The translations under genes were made by a program, and so were the position numbers. Shown here in pieces: positions 1 through 8,343 of a stretch of 33,058 nt of DNA. This DNA is from Bacillota bacterium (GTDB taxonomy: Bacteria > Bacillota > UBA4882 > UBA10575). The notes beneath the pieces were generated by a model. The model searched no databases. It saw only the letters and a program-made list of their open reading frames with translations, and was not told the origin of the DNA. The DNA lies in contig JAAYGG010000090.1 of assembly GCA_012727895.1 (NCBI GenBank), forward strand, positions 1 to 33,058, given 5' to 3'. Within the stretch, counting starts at the first letter, position 1. Each line of letters starts with the position of its first letter.

Positions 1-2
1 AG

Positions 3-536
3 ATCAGCGATATAAGCAAGCTGTCGAGTTTGACAAATTTGTCTATTCTCCGTATTAATTTCAATAATATTAGCAACATAAGTGTGCTCTCAAATCTAAG
101 GAATTTACGCTCCCTCGGTCTGGATTCCAACCCGATCGATGACATAAGCGTGCTGTCGGAGTTGACACTTTTATCATCTCTCCATCTTGATTCCACAAAT
201 ATCGAAGACAGCGATCTCGAAGTGCTATCAAATTTGGAAAATTTGTCGCATCTTAGTCTTCGTTTAAACGGACTCAGCGACATAAGCGTATTGAAGGATT
301 TGAAGAATCTCTCATACCTTAATCTTCATTCCAACCAAATCAGTAAAATAGACGCACTGGCGGATTTGACTAATCTGTGGTATCTCGATCTTAGCTCCAA
401 CCAGATCAGCGACATAAGCGTATTACTGGATTTGCCGAATTTGTCGCGCCTAGTCATTGATGACAATCCCCTTGATGACACTGCCAGGGAGATCATCAAT
501 GAATTAAGGAAAAAAGGTTGCGAAGTGTCTTCGTGA
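3..536 (+). CDS. Leucine-rich repeat protein, 3' end (internalin/SDS22-like repeats)
   Basis: The reading frame is open from the first in-frame codon of the window, already inside a repeat (ISDISKLSSL...), so the gene starts upstream and only its C-terminal part is present. It consists of about seven repeats of 22 residues with the pattern LxxLxNLxxLxLxxNxIxDIS, followed by a short cap ending NELRKKGCEVSS. The repeats are also similar at DNA level (ataagcgt recurs), which points to recent tandem duplication. Such SDS22/internalin-type repeats bind protein or carbohydrate partners; no partner or anchor can be named because the N-terminus is missing. The codon use is visibly more A+T-rich than in the genes that follow, which may indicate a separate origin. 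A TTG at 30 could start a shorter product but sits mid-repeat and is unlikely to be the true start. Confidence 0.85.
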   Translation: MSDISKLSSLTNLSILRINFNNISNISVLSNLRNLRSLGLDSNPIDDISVLSELTLLSSLHLDSTNIEDSDLEVLSNLENLSHLSLRLNGLSDISVLKDLKNLSYLNLHSNQISKIDALADLTNLWYLDLSSNQISDISVLLDLPNLSRLVIDDNPLDDTAREIINELRKKGCEVSS

Positions 537-561
537 CATCAAACCGGTTGCTCCCGATCTG

Positions 562-602
562 AAAATAGTGATGTTCATCATGACGAGCGTCACTATTTTT
601 TT
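562..602 (+). terminator. Intrinsic terminator of the LRR gene
   Basis: A perfect 10-bp stem, AAAATAGTGA (562-571) and TCACTATTTT (590-599), closes an 18-base loop and runs directly into a T tract. It lies 26 bases after the LRR stop codon. Confidence 0.85.
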
Positions 603-847
603 ATGAAAGATTCCTTTTTTTGTTACAAAGAAGATGCTTGCCACTGTACGCCTGTAGACTGCAGTTAGGAAAAGCGGCACCAAATCCGCCGGGTATGCTT
701 ACCCCTCCGGTTATGCTATAATAGGATTGCAATATAAAAAACACGCGGTGGCTTAGGGCTGGTTTCCCGCATATGCGACCGCGGCCCCGTGCAGGTGCAT
801 GCTGACGTGAACATGTAGATAAGGGCAAGAACTGGGGAGGGGATACG
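603..847. other. Intergenic region with a possible folded leader
   Basis: No coding sequence is supported here; the open frames on the minus strand have no homologue-like character and no good ribosome-binding site. Around 742-790 the sequence can fold: CGCGGT (744-749) pairs with ACCGCG (778-783), enclosing a short GGG/CCC arm and the palindrome GCATATGC (769-776). It lies downstream of the candidate -10 box and would be in the 5' leader of the DUF3006 gene. I do not recognise it as any known riboswitch. Confidence 0.4.
713..722 (+). promoter_or_regulatory. Candidate extended -10 promoter for the DUF3006 gene
   Basis: TATAAT at 717-722 is preceded by TATGC, giving an extended -10 (TG-n) arrangement. 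No good -35 box is seen 16-18 bases upstream. It points toward the gene at 848. Confidence 0.45.
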
Positions 848-1072
848 GTGAAAGCCGTTGTCGACCGGTTTGAAAATGGTTACGCCGTGGTCTTGCTCGG
901 GGATGAGGAGATTGAGTTGACCGTGGCCAGGGAGTTCCTCCCGCAAGAGGCGGGAGAAGGCAGTTGGCTTAAAGTCCGCTTTGAACTTGACCGGGAAGAA
1001 ACAGAAAAACAGGAGGCGAGGGTCCGGGAGTTACTGGGAAAACTACAGAAGAAAAACTCCGGGCTGAAGTAA
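848..1072 (+). CDS. DUF3006 family small protein
   Basis: This 74-residue protein begins MKAVVDRFENGYAVVLLGDEE, the typical opening of DUF3006: a short beta-rich N-terminal half in which a conserved DRFE/G motif is followed by an alternating hydrophobic pattern. The second half is a charged helix (DREETEKQEARVRELLGKL). The family has no established biochemical role; in other bacteria its genes often sit beside metallo-beta-lactamase-fold or ComEC-like genes, which are not seen here. The start is GTG at 848, with the purine-rich site GGGGAGGGG just upstream. It is followed by 115 bases before the next gene, so it may be a single-gene unit or the first of two. Confidence 0.75.
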   Translation: MKAVVDRFENGYAVVLLGDEEIELTVAREFLPQEAGEGSWLKVRFELDREETEKQEARVRELLGKLQKKNSGLK

Positions 1073-1187
1073 GAAGCTGGTTCCCTGGGGAGGCTTCTGG
1101 GAGTCGGTTAGCGAAGGCTAAAACTGAGACAATATTTTGAACAGGGTTGTTATAAATACCTAAAAATTGTTTAAGAGAGGTTTATGC

Positions 1188-3572
1188 ATGGACCGGGAGA
1201 AACGTTTTCCTGAAAAACGCCGGAGCATTGGTGTGCTGACCGATTGGTTCAATTCACAATGCCATGCAAGTATTATCCATGGCGCCTTTGCCTGCGCCCG
1301 GGAAAAAGGGGTCGATATATTTTGCTTCGAAGGCGGGGCGATCAATTCCAACCGCGACTATGAAGCCCAGCGGAATATGATCTATGACTATGTCGGGGAG
1401 GAAAATGTGGACGGCCTGGTGGTTTTATCCGCCATTATCGGGCATTTTTCCACCAGGGAACAGGTGGCGGAGTTTTGCCGGAAGTTCGGTGATCTCCCCC
1501 TTGTCAGCGTGACCATGGAACTGGAGGGGATCCCAACCATTATGGCGGATAATGCCAGCGGCTTGCAAGAACTCTTGGAACACCTGATCAAAAAACACGA
1601 ATACAAGAAGTTCGCTTTTATCAGCGGCCCCGAAGACAACCAGGATTCCATGGAGCGGCTTGCCACTTTCCGGGATACCCTTGAAAAGCACGGCCTGGTT
1701 TTTAACCCCGGCCTGGTGGTGGCGGGGGATTTCACCCTGGAAGGCGGGGAGGCCGCCGTCCGCAGGCTTTTGGCGGAGAATGCCGTGGAAGAGATCGATG
1801 TGATTGTTGCGGCCAATGACAACATGGCCTTGGGGGCTTTGAAAGAACTGCGGGAACGGGGGATCCCTGTCCCCGAAGAGATCTCCGTTGTTGGTTTTGA
1901 CGACCTGGAAGAGGGGGTTTATTCTTCACCGACTCTGACCACGGTCAACCAGCCCTTATACGAGCAGGGCTGGTTGGCGGTGGAGACGCTTCTTGCGCTC
2001 TTGGACGGGCGGGAGGTCCCGCCGAAGATTGTCGTACCGACAAAACCGGTTTTCCGGGAATCATGCGGTTGTTTCTCCGAAGCGGTAATTACCGCCGGGG
2101 AGGGGGTAAATCCTAACGGGAACAAGGGTTGCGCCACAACGGTTGCGCCGGGGAAAGAAGGGAGCAACCCGGAGGCGGCCGCCGGACTCCTGGGGAGCAC
2201 TGCCGCTTCCCAGGGAGGGAAGAAAGAGCTAAAAGAGGAACTGGCGCAGTTGCTGGTCGTCTTGGAAGAGCAGGGGATTCCCGCCGATAACCGGTCTTTT
2301 TTACAGAAAGTCAGCACCCTTTTACAGGAAGCCTTATGGGCCGACGAGGATCTCCTTTCCTGGCAGACCCTCCTTTCCCGCCTTCGCCGGCAGTTGTTGG
2401 CCAATGGCATTGACCACGGGGTTTATCTAGAGGTTGAAAACCTCTACCACCAGTTGCGGGTGATGATCGCCGAAAAGGCGGCGTTAAAAGAGAGGATAAA
2501 ATACCGCCAGCTGATTCATACCGAAGAAGCCCTTGACCGGCTCCGGATGGAGATTCTCCTTGCTTCGGAGTTAAATTGGTTGATAAACATCCTGGCAGAG
2601 CGCCTCCCGGAACTGGGCATCACCAGCTGTTACATTTCCGAATTTTGTGGCGACCGGACCGGTGACGGCAATGAACTCCGGTTGCTTTTAGGCTACAATG
2701 CTCAGGAAAGGATCAGGATCGAACCTGAGCGGCCGGTTGTTTTTTCCGCCCGTGAATTGCTCCCGCCCTCTGCTAAAATCTCCGGGAAACCCCATGCTTT
2801 TATCGTTGTTCCCCTTTGGTTTGAGCAAACACCGTATGGGATAGCTCTTTTTGAATATGCCAGCCCGGATAGTGCTTTGCATACCAGCCTGCCCCGGATG
2901 CTCCACAACGCCCTGCAAGGAGTCTTCATGGCCAAACGCCTGAAGAGCCAGGAGATGGAGTTGGTGATCCAACGGGAACACTTGCGGAGCCTGAATGAAA
3001 TGCGCCGGATCATTGAGGGCTTTATTGAGACCATCTCATTGGCTGTGGAGAAGCGGGATCCGTATACCGCCGGCCACCAGAAACGCGTAGCCCATCTGGC
3101 GTGGGCGATCGCCAAAGAGATGGGGCTTCCCGCGGAAGAGGTTGAAGCGGTACGAATGGCCGGGATGGTCCATGACCTGGGAAAAATTTTTGTGCCCGCC
3201 GAGATCCTGAACAAACCCGGGCGCCTGCACGAACTGGAGTTCAGCCTGATCAAAACCCACCCGCAGATGGGCTATGAAATTTTACAAGGGGTGGATTTCC
3301 CGTGGCCGCTCGCGGATATAGTCCGCCAACACCATGAAAGGCTGGACGGCTCCGGGTACCCGTCGGGCATGAAAGATGAGGAGATTCTTCCGGCCGCCAA
3401 GATCCTTGCCGTGGCTGACGTGGTGGAAACGATGGCCTCGCACCGCCCGTACCGGCCGGCCTTGAGTATTGGGGAGGCTTTGGCGGAGATCGAAAAAAAC
3501 CGGGGGGTTCTTTATGAGCCGGAGGCAGTTGACGCCTGTTTGCGTCTTTTTGCCAGTGGGTACAGGTTTTAA
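1188..3572 (+). CDS. LacI-type sensor domain fused to HD-GYP (putative c-di-GMP phosphodiesterase)
   Basis: The 794-residue protein has no DNA-binding helix-turn-helix. Residues ~10-300 are a periplasmic-binding-protein fold of the LacI/GalR sensor type (IGVLTDWFNSQ..., ...ISVVGFDDLEEGVYSSPTLTTVNQP, ending in the RESCGC motif that closes such sensors). A helical linker and a GAF-like region (~440-600) follow, then an HD-GYP domain with VHDLGK (His662-Asp663) and HHERLDGSGYP (His715-His716), the metal and catalytic motifs of c-di-GMP phosphodiesterases. With no signal peptide or membrane segment it should sense a cytoplasmic ligand, perhaps a sugar, and change c-di-GMP. I chose ATG 1188 because AAGAGAGG lies 7 bases upstream; an in-frame TTG at 1167 has no such site. 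The LacI sensor is more often joined to GGDEF or histidine kinase modules, so this pairing is less usual. Ligand unknown. Confidence 0.85.
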   Translation: MDREKRFPEKRRSIGVLTDWFNSQCHASIIHGAFACAREKGVDIFCFEGGAINSNRDYEAQRNMIYDYVGEENVDGLVVLSAIIGHFSTREQVAEFCRKFGDLPLVSVTMELEGIPTIMADNASGLQELLEHLIKKHEYKKFAFISGPEDNQDSMERLATFRDTLEKHGLVFNPGLVVAGDFTLEGGEAAVRRLLAENAVEEIDVIVAANDNMALGALKELRERGIPVPEEISVVGFDDLEEGVYSSPTLTTVNQPLYEQGWLAVETLLALLDGREVPPKIVVPTKPVFRESCGCFSEAVITAGEGVNPNGNKGCATTVAPGKEGSNPEAAAGLLGSTAASQGGKKELKEELAQLLVVLEEQGIPADNRSFLQKVSTLLQEALWADEDLLSWQTLLSRLRRQLLANGIDHGVYLEVENLYHQLRVMIAEKAALKERIKYRQLIHTEEALDRLRMEILLASELNWLINILAERLPELGITSCYISEFCGDRTGDGNELRLLLGYNAQERIRIEPERPVVFSARELLPPSAKISGKPHAFIVVPLWFEQTPYGIALFEYASPDSALHTSLPRMLHNALQGVFMAKRLKSQEMELVIQREHLRSLNEMRRIIEGFIETISLAVEKRDPYTAGHQKRVAHLAWAIAKEMGLPAEEVEAVRMAGMVHDLGKIFVPAEILNKPGRLHELEFSLIKTHPQMGYEILQGVDFPWPLADIVRQHHERLDGSGYPSGMKDEEILPAAKILAVADVVETMASHRPYRPALSIGEALAEIEKNRGVLYEPEAVDACLRLFASGYRF

Positions 3573-3631
3573 AACCCCTTGCCGGAAACGGGAGACCGGG
3601 AATTTTTCAAAAAAGCAGTTTCAGGAACGCG

Positions 3632-3665
3632 CCGGGGTTAGCCTTTCTTACCCCGGTTATTTTTG
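3632..3665 (+). terminator. Intrinsic terminator after the HD-GYP gene
   Basis: CCGGGGT (3632-3638) pairs with ACCCCGG (3650-3656) across an 11-base loop and is followed by TTATTTTT. It lies 60 bases beyond the stop codon. Confidence 0.7.
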
Positions 3666-3722
3666 CCATGGAGCGGGAGGGGTTTTTAAGGGCGCCGCGA
3701 ATTAATAGATTGCGGCAAATAG

Positions 3723-3751
3723 TTGCGATATGGCGAGGGATATTATATAAT
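3723..3751 (+). promoter_or_regulatory. Promoter of the GTPase/CofE-like gene pair
   Basis: TTGCGA (3723-3728) and TATAAT (3746-3751) are separated by 17 bases, a good sigma-A arrangement. It lies between the terminator above and the GTPase gene, leaving a leader of about 180 bases. Confidence 0.7.
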
Positions 3752-3832
3752 ATGCCGGGGGAAATGAGCAAGGTTTTTACTGGCGTGCATTCTTCCTCCT
3801 CTGTAGTTTGGTTCTTTTTTCAACTAACCTGA

Positions 3833-3897
3833 TGACCCTCTTTCTCCGGGAAAAGAATAAAGGCTACTCCGGTGCAGAGGTGGAGGAGGGTCTTTTT
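3833..3897 (+). promoter_or_regulatory. Attenuator-like hairpin in the GTPase leader
   Basis: GACCCTC (3833-3839) can pair with GAGGGTC (3887-3893), extended by neighbouring CTCC/GGTGG pairs, and is followed at once by TTTTT. The arms are 47 bases apart, so this could be a terminator formed only when the intervening RNA folds or binds something. It lies between promoter and start codon. No T-box or known riboswitch signature is seen. Function is inference. Confidence 0.4.
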
Positions 3898-3939
3898 ACT
3901 GTTGGGAGGCGTGCGTGTGAACAAGGCAGGTGAGCATTA

Positions 3940-4935
3940 ATGCCCGCCAATCTGACACCCCAGTACCTGGCGGCGGAAGAAAAATACCGCCGGGCGCGGG
4001 ATAAAGCAGAGAAGATTGCCGCGCTTGAAGAGATGCTGGCGGTCATCCCCAAACATAAAGGGACCGATCATCTCCAGGCGGATCTGAAAAGACGCCTTTC
4101 CAAACTGCGCCAGATGGAAGAGAAGAAGGGCGCGGGCAAAAGCGCGGATCCTTTCCAAATCCCCAAAGAAGGAGCGGGGCAGGTAGTTTTAATGGGTTAC
4201 CCGAATACGGGAAAGTCGGCGCTGGTCGGGGCCCTGACCAGGGCCAAGGTCAATGTGGCCGAATACCCCTTTGCCACCCCGCTGCCGGTGGCCGGGATGA
4301 TGAGTTACGAGGATATCATGATTCAATTAGTCGACCTCCCGCCGGTGACAGCGGGGGAGATGCCCCGGGGAATGGCGGGGACTTTGCGCCAGGCGGACCT
4401 GCTCCTTATAATCGTTGACGGCGGCAGTGATAATTGCCTCGAGCAGTTAACCGGTTGTTATGAACTCTTGCAAGAACGGGGGATCCTGGTTGCCCCCGGG
4501 GAGGAACCGGGGCCGCAGGTTAAGACCGCCCGCGAACTGATGACGGTGATAACCAAATCCGACCTGCCGGGAGCAGGGGCCCGCATGGAACTCCTTCAGG
4601 AGTTGGGGAAAGAATTGTATACCGGCGACGGGTGGGAGACGGTGGCCGTCTCCGTTGAGAAACCGGAGAGTTTGGAGGTTTTGCGGGAACACATTTTCAG
4701 GCGCCTGCGGGTGATCCGGGTCTATACCAAGGTTCCCGGGAAAGAGGCGGATCTCTCCAAACCCTTTATCTTAAAGGACGGCGGGACCGTGTTGGACCTG
4801 GCAGAGTTGGTGCATAGGGATTTTCCCGGCAAATTGAAGCGGGCAAGGGTATGGGGGTCGGTAAAATTCCCCGGACAGCCGGTGGAGAGGGATTACCGCC
4901 TCGCGGATGGCGATATCGTGGAACTCCTTGTTTAG
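3940..4935 (+). CDS. DRG/Obg-like GTPase with C-terminal TGS domain
   Basis: The 331-residue protein has a charged N-terminal helical region (1-70), a GTPase domain (~83-260) and a C-terminal TGS domain (~272-331, FILKDGGTVLDLAELVHRDF...). The P-loop is clear (GYPNTGKS). The G3 motif reads DLPP where DxxG is usual, and G4 reads TKSD rather than NKxD, so nucleotide hydrolysis may differ from canonical Obg-type enzymes. DRG-like GTPases bind ribosomes or RNA-associated factors, and TGS domains usually mediate such contacts. The start ATG has AGGTGAG five bases upstream. The next gene, a CofE homologue, starts 73 bases after this stop with its own ribosome-binding site and is probably co-transcribed. 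The exact cellular role is not known to me. Confidence 0.85.
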   Translation: MPANLTPQYLAAEEKYRRARDKAEKIAALEEMLAVIPKHKGTDHLQADLKRRLSKLRQMEEKKGAGKSADPFQIPKEGAGQVVLMGYPNTGKSALVGALTRAKVNVAEYPFATPLPVAGMMSYEDIMIQLVDLPPVTAGEMPRGMAGTLRQADLLLIIVDGGSDNCLEQLTGCYELLQERGILVAPGEEPGPQVKTARELMTVITKSDLPGAGARMELLQELGKELYTGDGWETVAVSVEKPESLEVLREHIFRRLRVIRVYTKVPGKEADLSKPFILKDGGTVLDLAELVHRDFPGKLKRARVWGSVKFPGQPVERDYRLADGDIVELLV

Positions 4936-5008
4936 CCGCGTGACCGGGTGGGCCTACCGGCGGCTGACGGGGTCCCGGGTTAATTCTAGTAGAGCGGGAG
5001 GAACGGAA

Positions 5009-6238
5009 ATGAGAAGAATTGGTGTGCACGTGCGGAGTTTGCGGACTCCAATCATCAGGGAAGGTGATGATGTAGCCCGGATCGTGGTGGATACCCTTAT
5101 GAGTTCTCTTAGGGAAGACGGTTATGAACTCAGGGACCGGGATGTGCTGGCGATCACCGAGTCGCTGGTGGCCAGGGCGCAGGGGAATTACGTCACCCTT
5201 GACCAGGTGGAAAAGGCCCTGAAAGCCCAGTTTCCCGTTGCTGAGATCGGCGTGGTCTTTCCCATTTTGAGCCGGAACCGGTTTTTCCTGATCCTTAAGG
5301 CGATCGCCAGGGCCTTTTCCCGTGTTTATCTCCTGTTAAGCTATCCCTATGACGAGGTCGGGAACCCCATTATGGATATGGAACAGATGGACGAAGCAGG
5401 GATTAACCCTGGTACCGACTACCTTACGGAAGAAGATTACCGCCGGCTGCTGGGCAATGGGTTCAAACACCCCTTTACCGGTATTGACTATGTTGAGCTT
5501 TATAAGACAGCAGCCGTTAATGATAATATTGTCATCGGGTTTGCCAATGACCCGGCGGCGATTTTAAGGTTTACCCGGGATGTGCTGGCTGCGGATATCC
5601 ACAGCCGCGAGCGGACAAAGCGGCTTTTGCGGAAGGCCGGGGCCCGGCTGGTCCACAGCCTCGACGAGATCTGTACAGCACCGGTGGACGGCAGCGGTTA
5701 CCATCCCCAGTTCGGGCTCCTCGGTTCCAACTTCGCGGCTGAAGAGAAGCTAAAACTCTTCCCCAGGGACGGGCAGGCCTTCGTTGAGGAGGTCCAGGAG
5801 CGGATTAGGATGCTGACCGGGAAAAATGTGGAGGTCATGATCTACGGGGACGGGGCATTTAAGGATCCGGTAGCGAAGATCTGGGAGTTGGCCGATCCGG
5901 TGGTGGCCCCGGCCTACACCAGCGGGCTCTCTGGCACGCCCAATGAGGTCAAACTGAAATACCTGGCTGACAGCGAATTGAGCGGCCTCCCGCAAAGCGA
6001 GATCGAGGAAGCGATGAAAAAGCGGATCAGAGAGAAGAAAACCACCCTGGTAGGGCAGATGGAGGCCCAGGGCACGACGCCCCGGCGGCTAACGGACCTC
6101 TTGGGCAGCCTGGCCGATCTCTCCAGCGGCAGCGGGGACAAGGGCACGCCGGTAGTCTTGATCCAGGGGTATTTTGACGATTACTCGGTGGATGATTCCG
6201 CAGGCAACCTCGCGTCCGTAGTACAAAAGGCGATCTGA
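5009..6238 (+). CDS. CofE/FbiB-like coenzyme F420-0:L-glutamate ligase family protein
   Basis: The 409-residue product has the F420-ligase fold signature: an early REGDDVARIVVDTL segment, RDRDVLAITESLVARAQGNYVT, then a conserved GFANDPAA stretch, ALTER-like acidic pockets and YGDGAFKDP late in the chain. In methanogens and actinobacteria CofE adds glutamate to F420-0; in many Firmicutes the homologue has no proven substrate. No other F420 gene is visible here, so a glutamate-ligase role on another acceptor is possible. The frame is open from 4907, overlapping the GTPase, but ATG 5009 is chosen because GGGAGG lies 6-7 bases upstream and the family similarity begins there (MRRIGVHVRSLRTPI). The gene is convergent with the EAL-HDOD gene, whose stop lies only 9 bases away. 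Confidence 0.75.
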   Translation: MRRIGVHVRSLRTPIIREGDDVARIVVDTLMSSLREDGYELRDRDVLAITESLVARAQGNYVTLDQVEKALKAQFPVAEIGVVFPILSRNRFFLILKAIARAFSRVYLLLSYPYDEVGNPIMDMEQMDEAGINPGTDYLTEEDYRRLLGNGFKHPFTGIDYVELYKTAAVNDNIVIGFANDPAAILRFTRDVLAADIHSRERTKRLLRKAGARLVHSLDEICTAPVDGSGYHPQFGLLGSNFAAEEKLKLFPRDGQAFVEEVQERIRMLTGKNVEVMIYGDGAFKDPVAKIWELADPVVAPAYTSGLSGTPNEVKLKYLADSELSGLPQSEIEEAMKKRIREKKTTLVGQMEAQGTTPRRLTDLLGSLADLSSGSGDKGTPVVLIQGYFDDYSVDDSAGNLASVVQKAI

Positions 6239-6247
6239 GCGGCAGGG

Positions 6248-7489
6248 TTATCCGAATGACGTGTGGGGATTGCTGAAAACCGACGCAAACAACTGGTTTG
6301 TCCATTGGACCGATTGGAAGAAAAACTGGGGGATTTTTTCCTCTCCCACATTTAGCCGGCTGGAATAGGTGTGCACCTCTTCCCAGTCGGCTTTTTCGTA
6401 GGCCAGGATCAAGCGGTAGACCATGCCGAAAAGGTTCATCCTCCCGGTCAGGGCATCCTTTATCTCGTTGGCGAGAGGAAGTTCAGCCAGGATTTCTTGC
6501 ATCGGCCGGTCCAGGAAAGCATCGATCAGCGAGAGGAGGCCCATGAGGAAAAATTCCGAACTGCGGTTCTGCAAACCGATTATGGAGGCGATCAACTCTC
6601 CAAACCTGGCCCTCACCACTGAGTTGACTATTAACTCATCGGGCTTGTCCTGGCCCATGTTGGAGAGGGCCAGGAGGGTAATCCATTTTTTGATCTCTTC
6701 GAGCCCGAGGATTACCAAGGCGTGTTTGATCGAGCTGATCCGGCAGCGAAAACCGAAGATTGCCGAGTTGACCAGGCGTAATAGCTTGTAGGAAAGGGAG
6801 AGGTCTGCAGTGACAATCCGGGTGATCTCTTCAAAATCCGGATTGGTACTGTGCAGTTCCTGTAAGATCCGGAGGTAGGTAAGGCGGTGGGAGGGGATGT
6901 CTTTCCTACTGATAATATGGGGACGGGAAAAAAAGAAACCCTGGAAATAGGTATAACCCAATTGCAGGGCTTCTTCAAAATCGGCCATGGTTTCCACCTT
7001 TTCGGCCAGGAGTTTTATCCTGCTGCCGGCAAACTTTTCGGCCAGGGCGGCCCGGTCTTCTTTTGCGGTGGCCAGGAAATCCACTTTGATAATATCAGCC
7101 ATCTCCGCCAGCGCGGCCCGTTCCCCGCTTAAGGCAAAGTCGTCCAGGACCAAAAGGTAACGGGAGTTCTTCAGCTTTTGACAGGCGTAGAGGATATCTT
7201 CATCCAGTTCGATATCTTCCAGGATTTCCACGCCAATCAGGTCCGGCGGGAAGATGGTGGGGATTTCGTTCTTAATCATATTGGCGGTGAAATTGATGAA
7301 GGCCGGTTTGCCGTTGGTCAGGGTATCAATCCCCAAGAGCATAAAACTGTCGGTGATGACCCGGGCGGTAGCCAGGTCGCCGTCCACACCGGGATAGCAG
7401 TTTTCCAGCCCATGGCGGAAAAGAAGCTCATAGGCGAAGACCTGCTGCCTGCTGTCGAAGACCGGCTGTCTGGCAACATACACTTCCAT
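6248..7489 (-). CDS. EAL-HDOD signalling protein (YuxH/CdgJ type)
   Basis: The 413-residue protein has an N-terminal EAL-like domain (1-~200; opening VARQPVFDSRQQVFAYELLFR) and a C-terminal HDOD domain (~205-400; YLRILQELHSTNPDFEEITRI...). In the EAL half several catalytic motifs are altered: DDFA replaces DDFG and AEKVE replaces EGVE, while the KVD and QGFFFSRP elements remain. Proteins of this type usually do not degrade c-di-GMP but act as scaffolds controlling motility or polysaccharide. No signal peptide or membrane segment is present. The ATG has AGGAGG upstream with a spacing of nine, and a good promoter lies at 7540-7568. It is transcribed alone, convergent with the CofE-like gene, and adds a second c-di-GMP-linked protein to this window. 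Confidence 0.85.
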   Translation of the reverse strand: MEVYVARQPVFDSRQQVFAYELLFRHGLENCYPGVDGDLATARVITDSFMLLGIDTLTNGKPAFINFTANMIKNEIPTIFPPDLIGVEILEDIELDEDILYACQKLKNSRYLLVLDDFALSGERAALAEMADIIKVDFLATAKEDRAALAEKFAGSRIKLLAEKVETMADFEEALQLGYTYFQGFFFSRPHIISRKDIPSHRLTYLRILQELHSTNPDFEEITRIVTADLSLSYKLLRLVNSAIFGFRCRISSIKHALVILGLEEIKKWITLLALSNMGQDKPDELIVNSVVRARFGELIASIIGLQNRSSEFFLMGLLSLIDAFLDRPMQEILAELPLANEIKDALTGRMNLFGMVYRLILAYEKADWEEVHTYSSRLNVGEEKIPQFFFQSVQWTNQLFASVFSNPHTSFG

Positions 7490-7539
7490 GTGGAAATGCC
7501 TCCTGTCCGGAAAGGGGTAAAACTCATCTATGCATTATA

Positions 7540-7568
7540 ATTGTACTAAATTTCCCATCATTAGTAAA
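7540..7568 (-). promoter_or_regulatory. Promoter of the EAL-HDOD gene
   Basis: On the minus strand TTTACT (7568-7563) and TACAAT (7545-7540) are 17 bases apart; an overlapping TATAAT lies at 7539-7534. It is about 40 bases upstream of the ribosome-binding site. Confidence 0.6.
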
Positions 7569-7587
7569 GATAAACAAGGAAAAAACT

Positions 7588-8343
7588 TTATATTTGCCGT
7601 TTTTCTTCCTGTAAAAGGTCACTTGTGATCTCCCTTTCCAAAGAGAGGAGGGTGTAATCGTCAAGACGGCGCTGGGAACGGGGGATTGGCACCGCATAAC
7701 GGCGCCGGATAACCGTGGGTTTGGCGGAGAGGAGGTAGATCTCATCAGCCAGCAGGAGGGCTTCTTTAACATCATGGGTAACATAGAGGACCGTCCGGGG
7801 CTCCGCCTCCCAAACCTGTAAAAACTGGCGGATCAATTCCAGTTTCAGCCCCAGGTCGAGGGATTTATAGGGTTCGTCCATGAGGAGGAGTTGGGAAGGG
7901 TAGGCCAGGGCGCGGGCCATGGCCACCCGTTGGCGCTGGCCGCCGCTTAACCGGCGGGGATAGGAGTTCCGGTAAGCTGTAAGTTCCACCTGGCGGAGAA
8001 CGGTGGCAACCCTTGCCTCCACTTCGGCGGGGGGAAAACGGTCTTTCAGGACAAAGGCGATGTTCCCGGCCACGGTCAACCAGTCGAGGAGGCGGGGCTC
8101 CTGGAAGAGAAAACTGACGGCCTTGCCGTCCAGGCCCAGGATCTCGCCGCTGTCCGGTAAAAGGGCGCCGGCGAGTATGGAGAGGAGGGTGGTTTTGCCG
8201 CACCCGGAAGGGCCCAGGATGGCGGCGATCCGGTTTTTCTCCACCGCCAGGGAGATCCCGTCCAACACCCGCAGGTTCCCGTAGGATTTAGTGATCTCTT
8301 TCAGCACAAACTCGTTTTGCGCCAGCTCTGTACCGTTCTTCAC
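7588..8343 (-). CDS. ABC transporter ATP-binding protein (SsuB/TauB-like)
   Basis: The 251-residue nucleotide-binding subunit contains Walker A (GPSGCGKTT), a Q-loop (FQEPRLLDW), the signature LSGGQRQR, Walker B (LLLMDEP) and the switch histidine (VTHD). The EPRLLDW form is typical of importers for nitrate, sulfonate, taurine or thiamine-precursor substrates. The frame is open far upstream, but that part is only the shadow of the permease gene; the real start is GTG at 8343, whose bases overlap the permease stop codon (GTGA), with a TTG at 8349 as a weaker alternative. It is the last gene of the operon regulator, binding protein, permease, ATPase, so all parts of one importer are present. Confidence 0.9.
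   Translation of the reverse strand: MKNGTELAQNEFVLKEITKSYGNLRVLDGISLAVEKNRIAAILGPSGCGKTTLLSILAGALLPDSGEILGLDGKAVSFLFQEPRLLDWLTVAGNIAFVLKDRFPPAEVEARVATVLRQVELTAYRNSYPRRLSGGQRQRVAMARALAYPSQLLLMDEPYKSLDLGLKLELIRQFLQVWEAEPRTVLYVTHDVKEALLLADEIYLLSAKPTVIRRRYAVPIPRSQRRLDDYTLLSLEREITSDLLQEEKRQI

Noticed and set aside
660-800. c-di-GMP (GEMM) or SRP RNA before the DUF3006 gene
   Set aside because: Hairpins are present, but neither the conserved GEMM core nor the SRP GGAAG/AGCA tetraloop region can be found.
3469-3705. Small plus-strand open frame overlapping the end of the HD-GYP gene
   Set aside because: It runs over the HD-GYP coding end and the terminator at 3632-3665, with no family resemblance.
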